A stretch of DNA of 64,000 nt from Curvibacter sp. CHRR-16. Its GTDB lineage: Bacteria; Pseudomonadota; Gammaproteobacteria; Burkholderiales; Burkholderiaceae_C. Each line of letters starts with the position of its first letter. Within the stretch, counting starts at the first letter, position 1. Position numbers and translations under genes: made by a program. The DNA is taken from positions 62,001 to 126,000 of the forward strand of contig NZ_JAHCSH010000004.1 of the NCBI RefSeq assembly GCF_018474005.1, in the 5' to 3' direction. The notes under the pieces are model-generated. The model was not told the origin of the DNA and did not search any database. It was given only the letters and a program-made list of their open reading frames with translations. Below, piece by piece: positions 38,061 to 46,600 of the stretch.

Positions 38061-39719
38061 ATGCTGAAAAACGAATTCGACTACATCATCGTGGGCGCAG
38101 GCTCTGCTGGCTGCGTGCTGGCCAACCGCCTGACCGAAGACCCCAGCGTGTCGGTGCTGGTGCTGGAAGCGGGCCCCATGGACCACAGCATCATCATCCA
38201 CATGCCATCGGCCTTTGCCTATCCGCTGGCCAACGACAAGTACAACTGGTACTACCACTCCGAGCCAGACCCCTTCATGAACAACCGCCGCATGTACTGC
38301 CCGCGTGGCCGCGTGCTGGGCGGGTCCTCGTCCATCAACGGCATGGTCTACATCCGTGGCAACGCCATGGACTACGAAGGCTGGTCTGGCTACCGGGGCT
38401 TGGAAGACTGGTCTTACGCCCACTGCCTGCCCTACTTCCGCAAGGCCGAAACCCGCGCCAAAGGCGGCGACGACTACCGGGGCGACAGCGGGCCGCTGCA
38501 CGTGTCCACCGGCACGTGCCAAAACCCGCTCTACCAAGCCTTTATGCAGGCGGGCCAGCAAGCGGGCTACCCCTATACCGCTGACATGAACGGCTACCAG
38601 CAAGAAGGCCTAGGCCCCATGGACATGACCGTGCACAAAGGCCGCCGCTGGAGCACCGCCATGGCCTACCTGCGCCCAGCCATGAAGCGTGGCAACCTGC
38701 ACCTGCGCACCCGCGCCTTCGTCAGCCGCGTGGTGTTTGACAAAGACCGCGCCACGGGCGTGGAAGTGATCAACGGCACGCAAACCGAACACCTCCGCGC
38801 CCGCCGCGAAGTCATTCTGTGCGGCGGTGCCATCAACTCGCCGCAACTGCTGCAGCTATCGGGCATTGGCAACCCCGACGAACTGCGCGCACTGGGCATA
38901 CCGGTGCAGGCCGCCCTGCCCGGCGTGGGCGAAAACCTGCAAGACCATCTGGAAACCTACGTGCAGTACGCCTGCAAGCAGCCCATTACCCTGTACTCGG
39001 CCATGAACCCGTTGGCCAAGCTCAAGATTGGCGTGGAGTGGCTGCTCAAAGGCACGGGCTTAGGCGCTACCAACCACTTTGAGGCCGGTGGCTTCATCCG
39101 CAGCGAAGCGGGCGTCAAACACCCCGACCTGCAGTACCACTTCCTGCCCATGGCCGTGAGCTACGACGGTAGCTCGCCCGCCAGCTTTCATGGCTTTCAG
39201 GCGCACGTGGGGCCCATGCGGCCTACCAGCCGGGGCTTTGTCAAAGCCCAGTCCAAAGACCCGCGCCAAGCGCCGCGCATCTTGTTCAACTACATGCAGA
39301 CCGAGCAAGACCGCAAGGAAATGCGTGCCGCCATTCGCCTCACGCGGGAGATATTTGAGCAAGCCGCGTTCGCCCCCTTCCGCGGCGAAGCCATATCGCC
39401 GCCTAAGCACATCCAGACCGATGCGGAGATAGACGCCCACATCCGCGAGCATGCCGAGAGCGCGCTGCACCCCTCGTGCACCTGCCGCATGGGCACCGAC
39501 CCCATGGCCGTGACCGACGGCCAAGGCCGCGTGCACGGCGTGCAAGCCCTGCGTGTGGTGGATGCGTCCATCATGCCCGACGTGGTCAGCGGCAACCTGA
39601 ACGCCCCCGTCATCATGATGGCCGAGAAACTGGCCGACGCCATACGCGGCCAAACCCCACTGCCACCGTCCCAAGCGCCCTACTGGGTACACCCGCAGTG
39701 GGAGACGCAGCAGCGATGA
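38061..39719 (+). CDS. betA: choline dehydrogenase
   Basis: FAD-dependent GMC oxidoreductase that oxidises choline to betaine aldehyde, likely membrane-associated. 552 residues with [18 protein letters not shown] for [23 protein letters not shown] (GMC signature 1), [16 protein letters not shown] (signature 2) and the catalytic His region [10 protein letters not shown] start at the ATG at 38061; upstream codons overlap betB. It is the last gene of the left betaine arm; 18 bp later the convergent toxin gene of the defence cassette ends. Confidence 0.95.
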   Translation: MLKNEFDYIIVGAGSAGCVLANRLTEDPSVSVLVLEAGPMDHSIIIHMPSAFAYPLANDKYNWYYHSEPDPFMNNRRMYCPRGRVLGGSSSINGMVYIRGNAMDYEGWSGYRGLEDWSYAHCLPYFRKAETRAKGGDDYRGDSGPLHVSTGTCQNPLYQAFMQAGQQAGYPYTADMNGYQQEGLGPMDMTVHKGRRWSTAMAYLRPAMKRGNLHLRTRAFVSRVVFDKDRATGVEVINGTQTEHLRARREVILCGGAINSPQLLQLSGIGNPDELRALGIPVQAALPGVGENLQDHLETYVQYACKQPITLYSAMNPLAKLKIGVEWLLKGTGLGATNHFEAGGFIRSEAGVKHPDLQYHFLPMAVSYDGSSPASFHGFQAHVGPMRPTSRGFVKAQSKDPRQAPRILFNYMQTEQDRKEMRAAIRLTREIFEQAAFAPFRGEAISPPKHIQTDAEIDAHIREHAESALHPSCTCRMGTDPMAVTDGQGRVHGVQALRVVDASIMPDVVSGNLNAPVIMMAEKLADAIRGQTPLPPSQAPYWVHPQWETQQR

Positions 39720-39737
39720 GATTTATCCAATCGTGGG

Positions 39738-40001
39738 TTATGCGTCATACAAGGTGGAGCGGTGCCCAAGCATCACCACCGTTATGATTAATTTGTTTTG
39801 CTCAATGCGGCATATCAGCCGATAGTCACCTACTCTGTAGCGCCAATAACCCGCAAAGTTTGCGGTGAGTGGCTTGCCCCTTGCGCTGGGGTCTGGGAGT
39901 TTTGAAACCCCTTCTAGGTATTTTTTTATGCGACGCTGGACTGGTTTATCCAGCTTGCGAAAGACCTCAGAAGCCGAGTCTTCAAAGATCAGAGTCCACA
40001 T
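39738..40001 (-). CDS. relE: RelE/ParE-superfamily toxin
   Basis: 87 residues with the RelE-type fold sequence: MWTLIFEDSASEVFRKLDKPVQRRI, then LTANFAGYWRYRVGDYRLICRI and a last strand IITVVMLGHRSTLYDA. Arg and Tyr residues in the YWRYRVGDYR segment and the C-terminal His-Arg pattern fit ribosome-dependent mRNA interferases (RelE) better than gyrase poisons (ParE), but this is not certain. It overlaps the antitoxin gene by 13 bp, the usual toxin-antitoxin coupling. It lies at the left edge of the defence cassette, convergent with betA. Confidence 0.85.
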   Translation of the reverse strand: MWTLIFEDSASEVFRKLDKPVQRRIKKYLEGVSKLPDPSARGKPLTANFAGYWRYRVGDYRLICRIEQNKLIITVVMLGHRSTLYDA

Positions 40002-40195
40002 TCTTTGTACAGATCCTGTGCAGCAATCTGTGGCTTACCTTGGTTGGCTTTAAGGGCTTTTTTCAAAGCGCGTTCGGCCTGTTGCACCTCCACCACGTCT
40101 GCCAAGTATTCGGTCAAAGTTTTGCGTTTGCGCTTGCCCTCTTTTTCAAGGGCACGCGCCAATTCTTCAGGCAATTCGATGGTGACGGTTGACAT
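39989..40195 (-). CDS. relB: antitoxin of the RelE-like pair
   Basis: 68 residues. The N-terminus STVTIELPEELARALEKEGKRKRKTLTEYLADVVEV looks like a ribbon-helix-helix DNA-binding domain, followed by a charged helix (QQAERALKKALKANQG) that would wrap the toxin. It should repress its own operon. The gene lies directly before the toxin and overlaps it. A GGCGC-TTTTT-GCGCC hairpin (40235-40249) lies 40 bp upstream, possibly an operator. Confidence 0.8.
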   Translation of the reverse strand: MSTVTIELPEELARALEKEGKRKRKTLTEYLADVVEVQQAERALKKALKANQGKPQIAAQDLYKECGL

Positions 40196-40267
40196 GGTGT
40201 TACTCCGAATCGGTATCAGGCCATTGTAGCGATTGGCGCTTTTTGCGCCTATGCCAAGACACCTAGG

Positions 40268-40294
40268 ACCGGTTCGATTCCGGTCTCAGGCACC
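40268..40294 (+). tRNA. 3' end of a tRNA-Leu-like gene (remnant or attachment site)
   Basis: ACCGG-TTCGATT-CCGGT is a perfect T-arm with the invariant TTCRANN loop. It is followed by CTCAGGC, A and CC, a 3' acceptor strand and discriminator that would need a 5' strand of GCCTGAG, typical of tRNA-Leu. No such 5' end or anticodon arm lies upstream, so only the last ~27 nt are present. This is the pattern left by integration at the 3' end of a tRNA gene. The TGA of hsdS (opposite strand) lies at 40286-40288, inside the acceptor. Confidence 0.7.
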
Positions 40295-41602
40295 TGCTAC
40301 TTTTGCCCGCGTTTTCTTCTTGGGCGCATCAGCGCTTTGGGCCAAGCGCTTAAGCAACTCTGCCGCAGGCTCGTCATTCGGGTCTTGCGGCACCAACTCC
40401 CCCCGAAACGCCTTGGCCAACAGCGCTGGCGTGAGCCGCGTAGCCGCTGTCTGCGCCTGCGCTAAACGGGCTTCGAGCCGGTCGGCAAAAGCGAACAGCG
40501 TTTCTACGCGGCGGACGATTTCGATTTGTTCTTCTATCGGTGGAAGATAAATCATCAAGTTCAGAAGAATCTTTTGATTAAGGTTCACCATCGTTGAGCC
40601 GACAGACTCCCCTTCTAAAGCGGACACGGTCGAGGGACTCGACAAAAAAAGTTGTAAGTAGAAGGGATTCAGGTTCTCGGTGGGGGTGAGCTTCATCGAG
40701 CCGGTGCCACAAAGCCAGCCACTTTCTTTTTCAGTCACAACCGCGCATCGCCCCATTTCGCCACGGCGACCAATCACAACATCATTGACGGCTAGTTGAT
40801 ATTCGGAGAGCCGTGTCCATGTCTCATGGTTAACCGTCATGTTTTGGCTTGGGGAAATACGACCAGCAATGATGTGCATCGGATTGATCAATGGGGTGCC
40901 CCCCATGACGTAGTCGGCCTTGTGTAGGCTGCTTCCAAAAGGTCCGGTTTTTAGTGACGACAAGACACTGCCAAGAGGTACGAGTGGCTTCTCGATAACG
41001 TCAAAGCTCATTGCCCCCGAGGTAGCGGCGGCGAGGACGGATTGGCGGAAGCGTTTGAGCAGGGGGGCGACGCGGGCCAGGCGGGTGTTGACGGCGTCTA
41101 CGCGGGTGAGGACGGTGTCGAGTTTGTCGGCGATGCGTTTTTGCTCGGCTTCTGGTGCTAGCGGCACCTCTAAGGTACGGATTTCTTCGAGGCGTATGCC
41201 CTTAACCGTTGTGCCAGTCCCCATTGATTGGATGGCTTGGGACTTTGAGCGCCAGAAGTATTCAACGAATGTTTTGTTCACTCCACTGTGCAAGAACAGA
41301 GCTTTTAAGTCTTGGTTGATCGCTACGTCCATAGTCGGGCGTGCGATCTTGCCGAGCGACATGCGGGTCGCGACGATGAGTGTGTCTGCCGGGACTTTAG
41401 TTGTTGCACTGCTCTGGAGCGCGTCCTCTGAAATGTGATCTACCGTGCTGCTAACGAAACGGGCTTTCAAATCTTTGACGGTCATAAATGGGATATGACC
41501 ATTGAAATTAGCGGCGCTTGTTTTGCTGGGCGTTCCACCACCAACTATCTGTGCGGTCAAGTTACCAAGTTGCGCGAGTGTCCAGGTTTGTGGGATGTTC
41601 AT
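40286..41602 (-). CDS. hsdS: type I restriction-modification specificity subunit
   Basis: Determines the DNA target of the HsdR2M2S complex. 438 residues with two target-recognition domains (about 1-150 and 205-365), each followed by a conserved helix: EVPLAPEAEQKRIADKLD...FRQSVLAAATSG (about 165-205) and IYLPPIEEQIEIVRRVETLF...LLAKAFRGEL (about 355-405). Both halves look intact, so the target should be bipartite. I start at the ATG at 41602, which overlaps the stop of the 62-codon ORF (ATGA). The upstream Shine-Dalgarno is weak, so translation probably depends on coupling. The stop codon is inside a tRNA 3' fragment. Confidence 0.93.
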   Translation of the reverse strand: MNIPQTWTLAQLGNLTAQIVGGGTPSKTSAANFNGHIPFMTVKDLKARFVSSTVDHISEDALQSSATTKVPADTLIVATRMSLGKIARPTMDVAINQDLKALFLHSGVNKTFVEYFWRSKSQAIQSMGTGTTVKGIRLEEIRTLEVPLAPEAEQKRIADKLDTVLTRVDAVNTRLARVAPLLKRFRQSVLAAATSGAMSFDVIEKPLVPLGSVLSSLKTGPFGSSLHKADYVMGGTPLINPMHIIAGRISPSQNMTVNHETWTRLSEYQLAVNDVVIGRRGEMGRCAVVTEKESGWLCGTGSMKLTPTENLNPFYLQLFLSSPSTVSALEGESVGSTMVNLNQKILLNLMIYLPPIEEQIEIVRRVETLFAFADRLEARLAQAQTAATRLTPALLAKAFRGELVPQDPNDEPAAELLKRLAQSADAPKKKTRAKVAGA

Positions 41603-41787
41603 TTGTTGACCCAATCGCATGTGATTTGTCCCACAGCCCGTGGGACAAATTGAAGTGGATTCCGACGGTCTTTGAAAGTTGTCTCACAAGCTGTGAGACA
41701 AATCGCCAATTGCGGTGACGGTGTCACGACAATTGGCGCATCACTGATGCGCCAATGTTTTCCTCTGGTACCTGCTTGCTCGGTCAT
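41599..41787 (-). CDS. 62-codon ORF bridging hsdM and hsdS, function unknown
   Basis: Its ATG overlaps the hsdM stop (ATGA, 41784-41787) and its TGA overlaps the hsdS ATG (ATGA, 41599-41602). AGGAGG lies 7 nt before its ATG, much better than the site before hsdS. The predicted peptide (MTEQAGTRGKHWRI... ending CDWVNK) has three Cys, is basic, and shows no domain I recognise. The DNA beneath it is almost entirely inverted repeats. It may be a real small protein, a coupling ORF that carries ribosomes to hsdS, or an insertion that happened to keep a frame open. Confidence 0.45.
   Translation of the reverse strand: MTEQAGTRGKHWRISDAPIVVTPSPQLAICLTACETTFKDRRNPLQFVPRAVGQITCDWVNK
41624..41650. repeat. 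inverted repeat 1 (hsdM-hsdS junction)
   Basis: Perfect 11-bp arms ATTTGTCCCAC and GTGGGACAAAT around AGCCC. Related in sequence to inverted repeat 2 (shared TTGTCyCAC and GTGrGACAA). Confidence 0.85.
41679..41701. repeat. inverted repeat 2 (hsdM-hsdS junction)
   Basis: Perfect 10-bp arms TTGTCTCACA and TGTGAGACAA around AGC; a diverged relative of inverted repeat 1. Confidence 0.85.
41704..41738. repeat. inverted repeat 3 (hsdM-hsdS junction), nested
   Basis: Outer arms CGCCAATTG and CAATTGGCG enclose a second perfect stem GTGAC/GTCAC with loop GGT, separated by a two-base mismatch. Its right arm overlaps the left arm of inverted repeat 4, so only one of the two can fold at a time. Confidence 0.8.
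41733..41755. repeat. inverted repeat 4 (hsdM-hsdS junction)
   Basis: Perfect 11-bp arms TTGGCGCATCA and TGATGCGCCAA separated by a single C. In the hsd transcript it is made first, before the competing repeat 3. Confidence 0.85.
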
Positions 41788-43253
41788 TGCCCCGCCTCCT
41801 GTGTTTCCCCCAACTCCACCAAGATCGCTTCCAGCTCCGCCACTGCGGCGTTGAGTTCGTCCACCGCTTCGCGTGCCAGCACGGCGGGTTCGGGCAGGTC
41901 GGCCGCGTCCTCTGCGTTGTCGTCTTTCAGCCAGGCTATGTCCAGGCTGTCGCCGCGCTCAGACGCGATCCACTGGCGGCTAAAGCGGCGAAAGCGGCCT
42001 TGTTCGCCTTGGTCTTGGCGCTCGGCCCGCCCATTGGGGTCGGTGCCGTAGGCGGCCATAAAGTCGGCAAAGTGTGCGTCGGTCAGCGGGGTGCGCTTGC
42101 CAAACTTGGGGGCGTTGGCGCGCATGTCGTACACCCAGACTTCTTGCGTGCTGCCGGTCGCGGCTTGGCTCACCTTCTCAAAAAACAGTACGTTGGTCTT
42201 GACGCCCTGCGCGTAAAAGATGCCAGTGGGCAGGCGCAGGATGGTGTGCAGGCGGCATTTGTCCATGAGGTCGCGGCGCACGTCGGCACCTACGCCGGCT
42301 TCAAAGAGCACGTTGTCGGGCAGCACCACGGCGGCGCGGCCTCCGTCGCGCAGGTGGCGCACGATGTGCTGCAAGAAGGCCAGTTGCTTGTTGCTGGTGA
42401 CGTAGGTCAGGTCGTCCCGCGTGGGGCCGCCGCCGCCTTTGGCGGTGCCAAAGGGCGGGTTGCTGAGCATGAGGTGGGCATCTTTGGGCAGCGCAGCTCC
42501 GGCTTGGCCCAGTGTGTTGCCTAGGTGGACTACGCCTTCGTCGTCGCCCTCCATGCCGTGCAGCAGACAGTTCATCAGGGCCAGACGGCGGGTGCTGCTG
42601 ACCAGCTCCATGCCCAAGAAGGCTTGGTTGCGCTGGAAGCTGCGTTGCTTTTCAGTCAGGCTGTACAGGTCGTCGGTGTGGTCTTTGATGTAGCGGTCTG
42701 CCGCAATCAAAAAGCCTGCTGTGCCAGCAGCGGGGTCTTGCACGGTCTCGCCGGGCTGGGGCTGCATGAGGCGCACGATGGCATCAATGAGTGGCCGGGG
42801 CGTGAAGTATTGGCCGGCGCCGCTTTTGGTCTCGCTGGCGTTTTTCTCCAGCAGGCCTTCGTACAGGTCTCCCAGCCCGTCTTGGCGGGCGCTGAACCAG
42901 TCTATGCCGTCTAGGCTTTTGACCAGCTGCTCTAAGTGGCGCGGCTCTTTGAGGCTGGTTTGTGCATCGGCGTAGATGGCAGATATAAGCCTGTCGGGGC
43001 TTTTGCTCAGGTCTAGCAGGGTTTGGCGGTAGTGGTTGAGCAGGTTCAGGCCGCTGCGGCTGGTGAGCTGGGGCCAGCGGGCGTAGTCGGGCAGCTTGTG
43101 GGTTTGCAGGATGCCGCTCTGGGCGTTCTCGTGCTCCATTTTGATGAAGAGCAGCAGCACCAGCTCGGTGACGTAGTCGCTGTAGTTGATGCCGTCGTCA
43201 CGCAGCACGTCGCACAAATTCCAGAGCTTCTGGACGATGTCTTGGGTGGTCAT
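41784..43253 (-). CDS. hsdM: type I restriction-modification DNA adenine methyltransferase
   Basis: N6-adenine methyltransferase subunit of the type I system. 489 residues: an N-terminal helical HsdM domain (about 1-135; MTTQDIVQKLWNLCDVLRDDG), the SAM motif DPAAGTAGF (173-181) and the catalytic NPPF motif (265-268). GQYFTPRPLIDAIV, just before the SAM site, is the usual HsdM segment. The C-terminal helix (AREAVDELNAAVAELEAIL) should contact HsdS. No good Shine-Dalgarno lies before the ATG. It is separated from hsdR by 347 bp of repeat-rich DNA, so it may have its own promoter. Confidence 0.95.
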   Translation of the reverse strand: MTTQDIVQKLWNLCDVLRDDGINYSDYVTELVLLLFIKMEHENAQSGILQTHKLPDYARWPQLTSRSGLNLLNHYRQTLLDLSKSPDRLISAIYADAQTSLKEPRHLEQLVKSLDGIDWFSARQDGLGDLYEGLLEKNASETKSGAGQYFTPRPLIDAIVRLMQPQPGETVQDPAAGTAGFLIAADRYIKDHTDDLYSLTEKQRSFQRNQAFLGMELVSSTRRLALMNCLLHGMEGDDEGVVHLGNTLGQAGAALPKDAHLMLSNPPFGTAKGGGGPTRDDLTYVTSNKQLAFLQHIVRHLRDGGRAAVVLPDNVLFEAGVGADVRRDLMDKCRLHTILRLPTGIFYAQGVKTNVLFFEKVSQAATGSTQEVWVYDMRANAPKFGKRTPLTDAHFADFMAAYGTDPNGRAERQDQGEQGRFRRFSRQWIASERGDSLDIAWLKDDNAEDAADLPEPAVLAREAVDELNAAVAELEAILVELGETQEAGQ

Positions 43254-43600
43254 GGTTGTTTAGAGCGCGTAGTCTGTGTAGAAAGAGAAACCCCTCACAT
43301 GACACACCGCGCTTGCGCCGGGGACAGAGGTGGGGGGCATATTGCTGTCAAGTTTGCCACAGCCTGCATTTGGGCCAATTTGCGAGCGACTATCTGGGAA
43401 TAGTGAAGCTCACCAAGTTGAAATTCGTCTGAAAAACTCATAAAAATCAAATACTTACAACAAGCAGGCAATCCGATTAAGTTGAAATCAAGTCGGCTGA
43501 AATCTGCGATTTCTTTCCGTCCAATATGGATTTTTGTTCCGTCCAAAACAGCATTGAACGTGCGTCCAAAAGTGCATTGATGCAGCGTCCAATCTTGTAG
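43254..43600. other. repeat-rich, gene-free gap between hsdR and hsdM
   Basis: 347 bp without a credible gene, and more AT-rich than both neighbours. It holds four CGTCCAA direct repeats (43518-43592), a GAAATC/GATTTC inverted repeat (43499-43513) and a 10-bp direct repeat AAGTTGAAAT (43415-43424 and 43479-43488). An 83-codon TTG-initiated frame (43295-43546) has no recognisable domain. The position suggests a promoter/operator region for hsdM-hsdS. Confidence 0.6.
43518..43592. repeat. iteron-like array of four CGTCCAA repeats
   Basis: CGTCCAA begins at 43518, 43540, 43563 and 43586, so the spacing is 22, 23 and 23 bp, about two helical turns. The second and third units match further (CGTCCAAAA, then GCATTGA). 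Regular spacing puts all copies on nearly the same face of the helix, as in regulator or initiator binding arrays. Confidence 0.65.
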
Positions 43601-46600
43601 TCACGCCACCTGAGGCCACAGATATGCCGTGATTTCGCCCAACACCGGGTCGAGTTGGCCGCCCAACAGTTTGTCGAGCTGTTTGGCCCCGCCGTCTTGG
43701 GCAAAGGCCTGATTGACGAATGCGTGGTCTATGACCAGTTCGTGGGTGAGCTGCTTGGCTAGGCGGTCCAGCCACTTGCGCTGCACGGGGGTGAATGGGT
43801 GGGCGGCGTAGAGCTTTTGCAGGGCGAGTTTGACGCGCTCGTCAAACGGCAGCAGGGCTTCGCCCAGCGCGGCTTGGCGGATGTAGCCCATGATGCCTGC
43901 CGCAATGTCTTGGTTGCTTTGGCTGCGCCAAGCAGCTTGCAGGCGGGCTTCGCTAAAGCCTTTGCCGTCCAGCAGCATGCGCACTTCTTTGAGCTGTTCG
44001 CGGGTCAGGTCTTTGGGACGGTTGACCACCACGGCCAGTGCTGCGCTTTGGTTGACCTGTTCGCGCACAAACTGGCCAAAGCTGTCCAAGTAGTCCTGCG
44101 GTTTGTTGTAGCCGCCCCAGCTTTGTTCGCGGGCGACAAACTGGTCTTGGTGGGCAGACAGTACAGGACGGTAGCCTGTGCCCATGAGTTCGCGCAGTTC
44201 GCCCAGCTGATTGAGTAGCTGGGTGTTGTGGCGCAGAAAGTCGGCTGCCGCATGGGGGCCGTGGTCGCGGCCCAACTGGTGCAGGTGGCGATGTAGCTCG
44301 GCGGGCGGCACGCCCCACTGCTGCTCCAGCGTTTGCAGCCGCTCTTTCAGCACGGGGCGTTTTTCGGCTTTGTGCTGGGCGCTGCGCAGCACGCGCATGA
44401 GCTTTTGGTTCAGTTCGTCCAGCACGTCGTGCGCGTGGCTGCGCTCTGGCGCGCTGCCGGGGGCGGTGTAGGCGGCAGGGTTGTTCAGCTCGTCCAGCAG
44501 TTGCTCCATGTCTACCTGCGGGTTTTTCACCAGCGGCTTCATGGTGTTCACGTCTTGCAGGGCGGCGTAGAGGTCTACGGGGTCGTAGATTTTGAAGACG
44601 GTTTTACCGATCTCGTCGCAACGGCGGGTGGCGCGGCCAATCATCTGCTCGTACAAAATGCGCGACTTGACCCGGCGCATGAACACCAAGTGGCAAATGG
44701 CGGGCACGTCGATACCGGTGGTGAGCAAATCGACAGTGACGGCGATGCTGGGGAAACGCTCGTTCTTGTAGCGGCGTATGAGCTGCTCTACCTTGTCAGA
44801 CGCGCCCGTTATTTTTTGCACAGCGGCTTGGTTGTATTGCTCGCCATAGATGCCCTCAAAGGCCTTTCCCAGCAGGCGAACCACCATGTCGGCATGCGCA
44901 TCGGTGGCGCAAAAGATCATGGTTTTCTCTTCGCCCAGCGGGTCGAGCTCTTGGGCCAGTTGCTCGCAGATGATGCGGTTGAAGTCTTCGTTGATGACGC
45001 GACGGTTGAAGCTCTCCACCTCAAAGTGCAGCTCGTCTTCCAACTCGGCGGCCTCTATCTCGCCAGTGCTGAGATTGAGGCTTTCCACTGTGTCGCCCTT
45101 GGCGAAGTGGATGCCGTTTTTGCTCAGCAAAGTTTCGTAGCGGATGGGCGGCTCGTAGTCGATAAGCCAGTCGTCGGCCACGGCTTCGCGGTAGGAGTAG
45201 GTATAGACGGGCTTGCCAAAAATCTCACTGGTGTGCTGCGCTGGCGTGGCCGTGAGGCCGATTTTGATGGCGTCAAAGTAGTCCAGCACTCGGCGGTAGC
45301 TGCTGAGGTACTGGGCCGGGTCGCGCAGGGCCAGTTCGCCTTCGGTCATGTCTTGATCCAGCGTGTAGCCACGGTGGGCTTCGTCCACGATGATGCAGTC
45401 GTACGCGTCCAGCGGGGGCGGGTTGTCGCTGCCGAATATTCGGCGGGCCATTGCTTGCACGGTGGCCACTTGCACGCGGGTTTCGGCCTGTGCAGCCATG
45501 TCGCCCAGCTCGGCGATGTTGTACATCTTGAAAAGCGGTTGGTCTTGCTCCAGCGGGGCTTCTTTGAAGCTGTCCATGGCTTGGTCACCCAGCGCGGTGC
45601 GATCCACCAAAAACAAGATGCGGCGAAAACGCTCGGCCTTGAGGAAGCGGTAGATCAGGCCAATGATGGTGCGGGTTTTGCCCGTGCCAGTAGCCATGGC
45701 CAGCAGGCAGTTGCTTTGGCCGTTGGCCAATGCCGCCTCCACCGCCGAGATGGCTTTGACCTGATAGTCCCGCAGGCGCAGGTAGGCAAAGCTCTCTTGG
45801 GCCAAGCGGGCTTGGGCGTCTGTGCGGGAGCGGGTCAGCCTGTCTAGCAACCCCTCGGGGGAGTGGAAGCTGGCCAAAGCATGGCTGAGGTTGGCGTTTT
45901 GGCGCACATCGCGGTGCCAGGTGCCACTGGCATCAATGCTTTGCTTGATGAGCGGGCGACCGTTGCACGAGTACACAAACGGCAGCTGGAATGTGCCGCC
46001 TTCGCCATCGGGCCAGGGGGCAGCGCGGCCCTCTATGGCCCAAGCGGGCTGGTGCTCGGCTTCTAGCAGCATTCCACGGGCATAGCGTTCGGCTTGGGGG
46101 ATTTTTCCGGCTACGTTGGTATTGAGCCGCTTGGCTTCTACCGCTGCGATGGGCGTGAGGCCAGCAAAGAGGATGTAGTCGGCACTTTGCTTGCCTTGGG
46201 TAGGCCATTCGGCAATGGCTTGGTTTTTCCCCTTGGCCGGGCGTGCTCCTGCTGCGTGCGTGAGTGTTTCTGAATTGGCTTCCCAGCCTGCGTCCATGAG
46301 TAGCTGGTCGATGATCAGGCGCGTCGCGGCTTCGTCCATGTGCACTTGCTGGGCCGCCTGGGTGGCTTTGGCAGCCAAGCGTTTGGTGGCCTCGGCGTCT
46401 GCAGTGACAGTGGCGTTGGCTATGCGCTGGTCAAACTCGGCTTTGAGTTTTTCGTGGTCGGCAACAAGCGCTTGCGCCGCTTTGAGTTTGGACTCTAGGG
46501 CGTGCAGCTTTTCGCTGGGATCGTCTGGCAGGACAAAGGGGCCGGGCTTGAAGTCAGGTTGCTGTCCAAAGGTGCGGTGGAACCAGAGCGCCACTTCGCG

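Noticed and set aside
40235..40249. GGCGC-TTTTT-GCGCC hairpin as an hsdS terminator
   Set aside because: No T-run follows on either strand; more likely an operator for the toxin-antitoxin genes, or chance.
40206..40294. A complete tRNA-Leu gene
   Set aside because: No GCCTGAG acceptor strand, D-arm or anticodon arm upstream of the T-arm; only the 3' end is present.
41603..41783. The hsdM-hsdS insert as a MITE or insertion sequence
   Set aside because: Flanking TCAT repeats exist, but the insert ends are not inverted repeats of each other, so I list it as palindromes plus ORF only.
43295..43546. 83-codon ORF in the hsdR-hsdM gap
   Set aside because: Starts with TTG inside a CGTCCAA repeat, has no ribosome site and no recognisable sequence.
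43518..43592. CRISPR array
   Set aside because: The repeats are only 7 bp with 15-16-bp gaps that partly resemble each other, and there are no cas genes.
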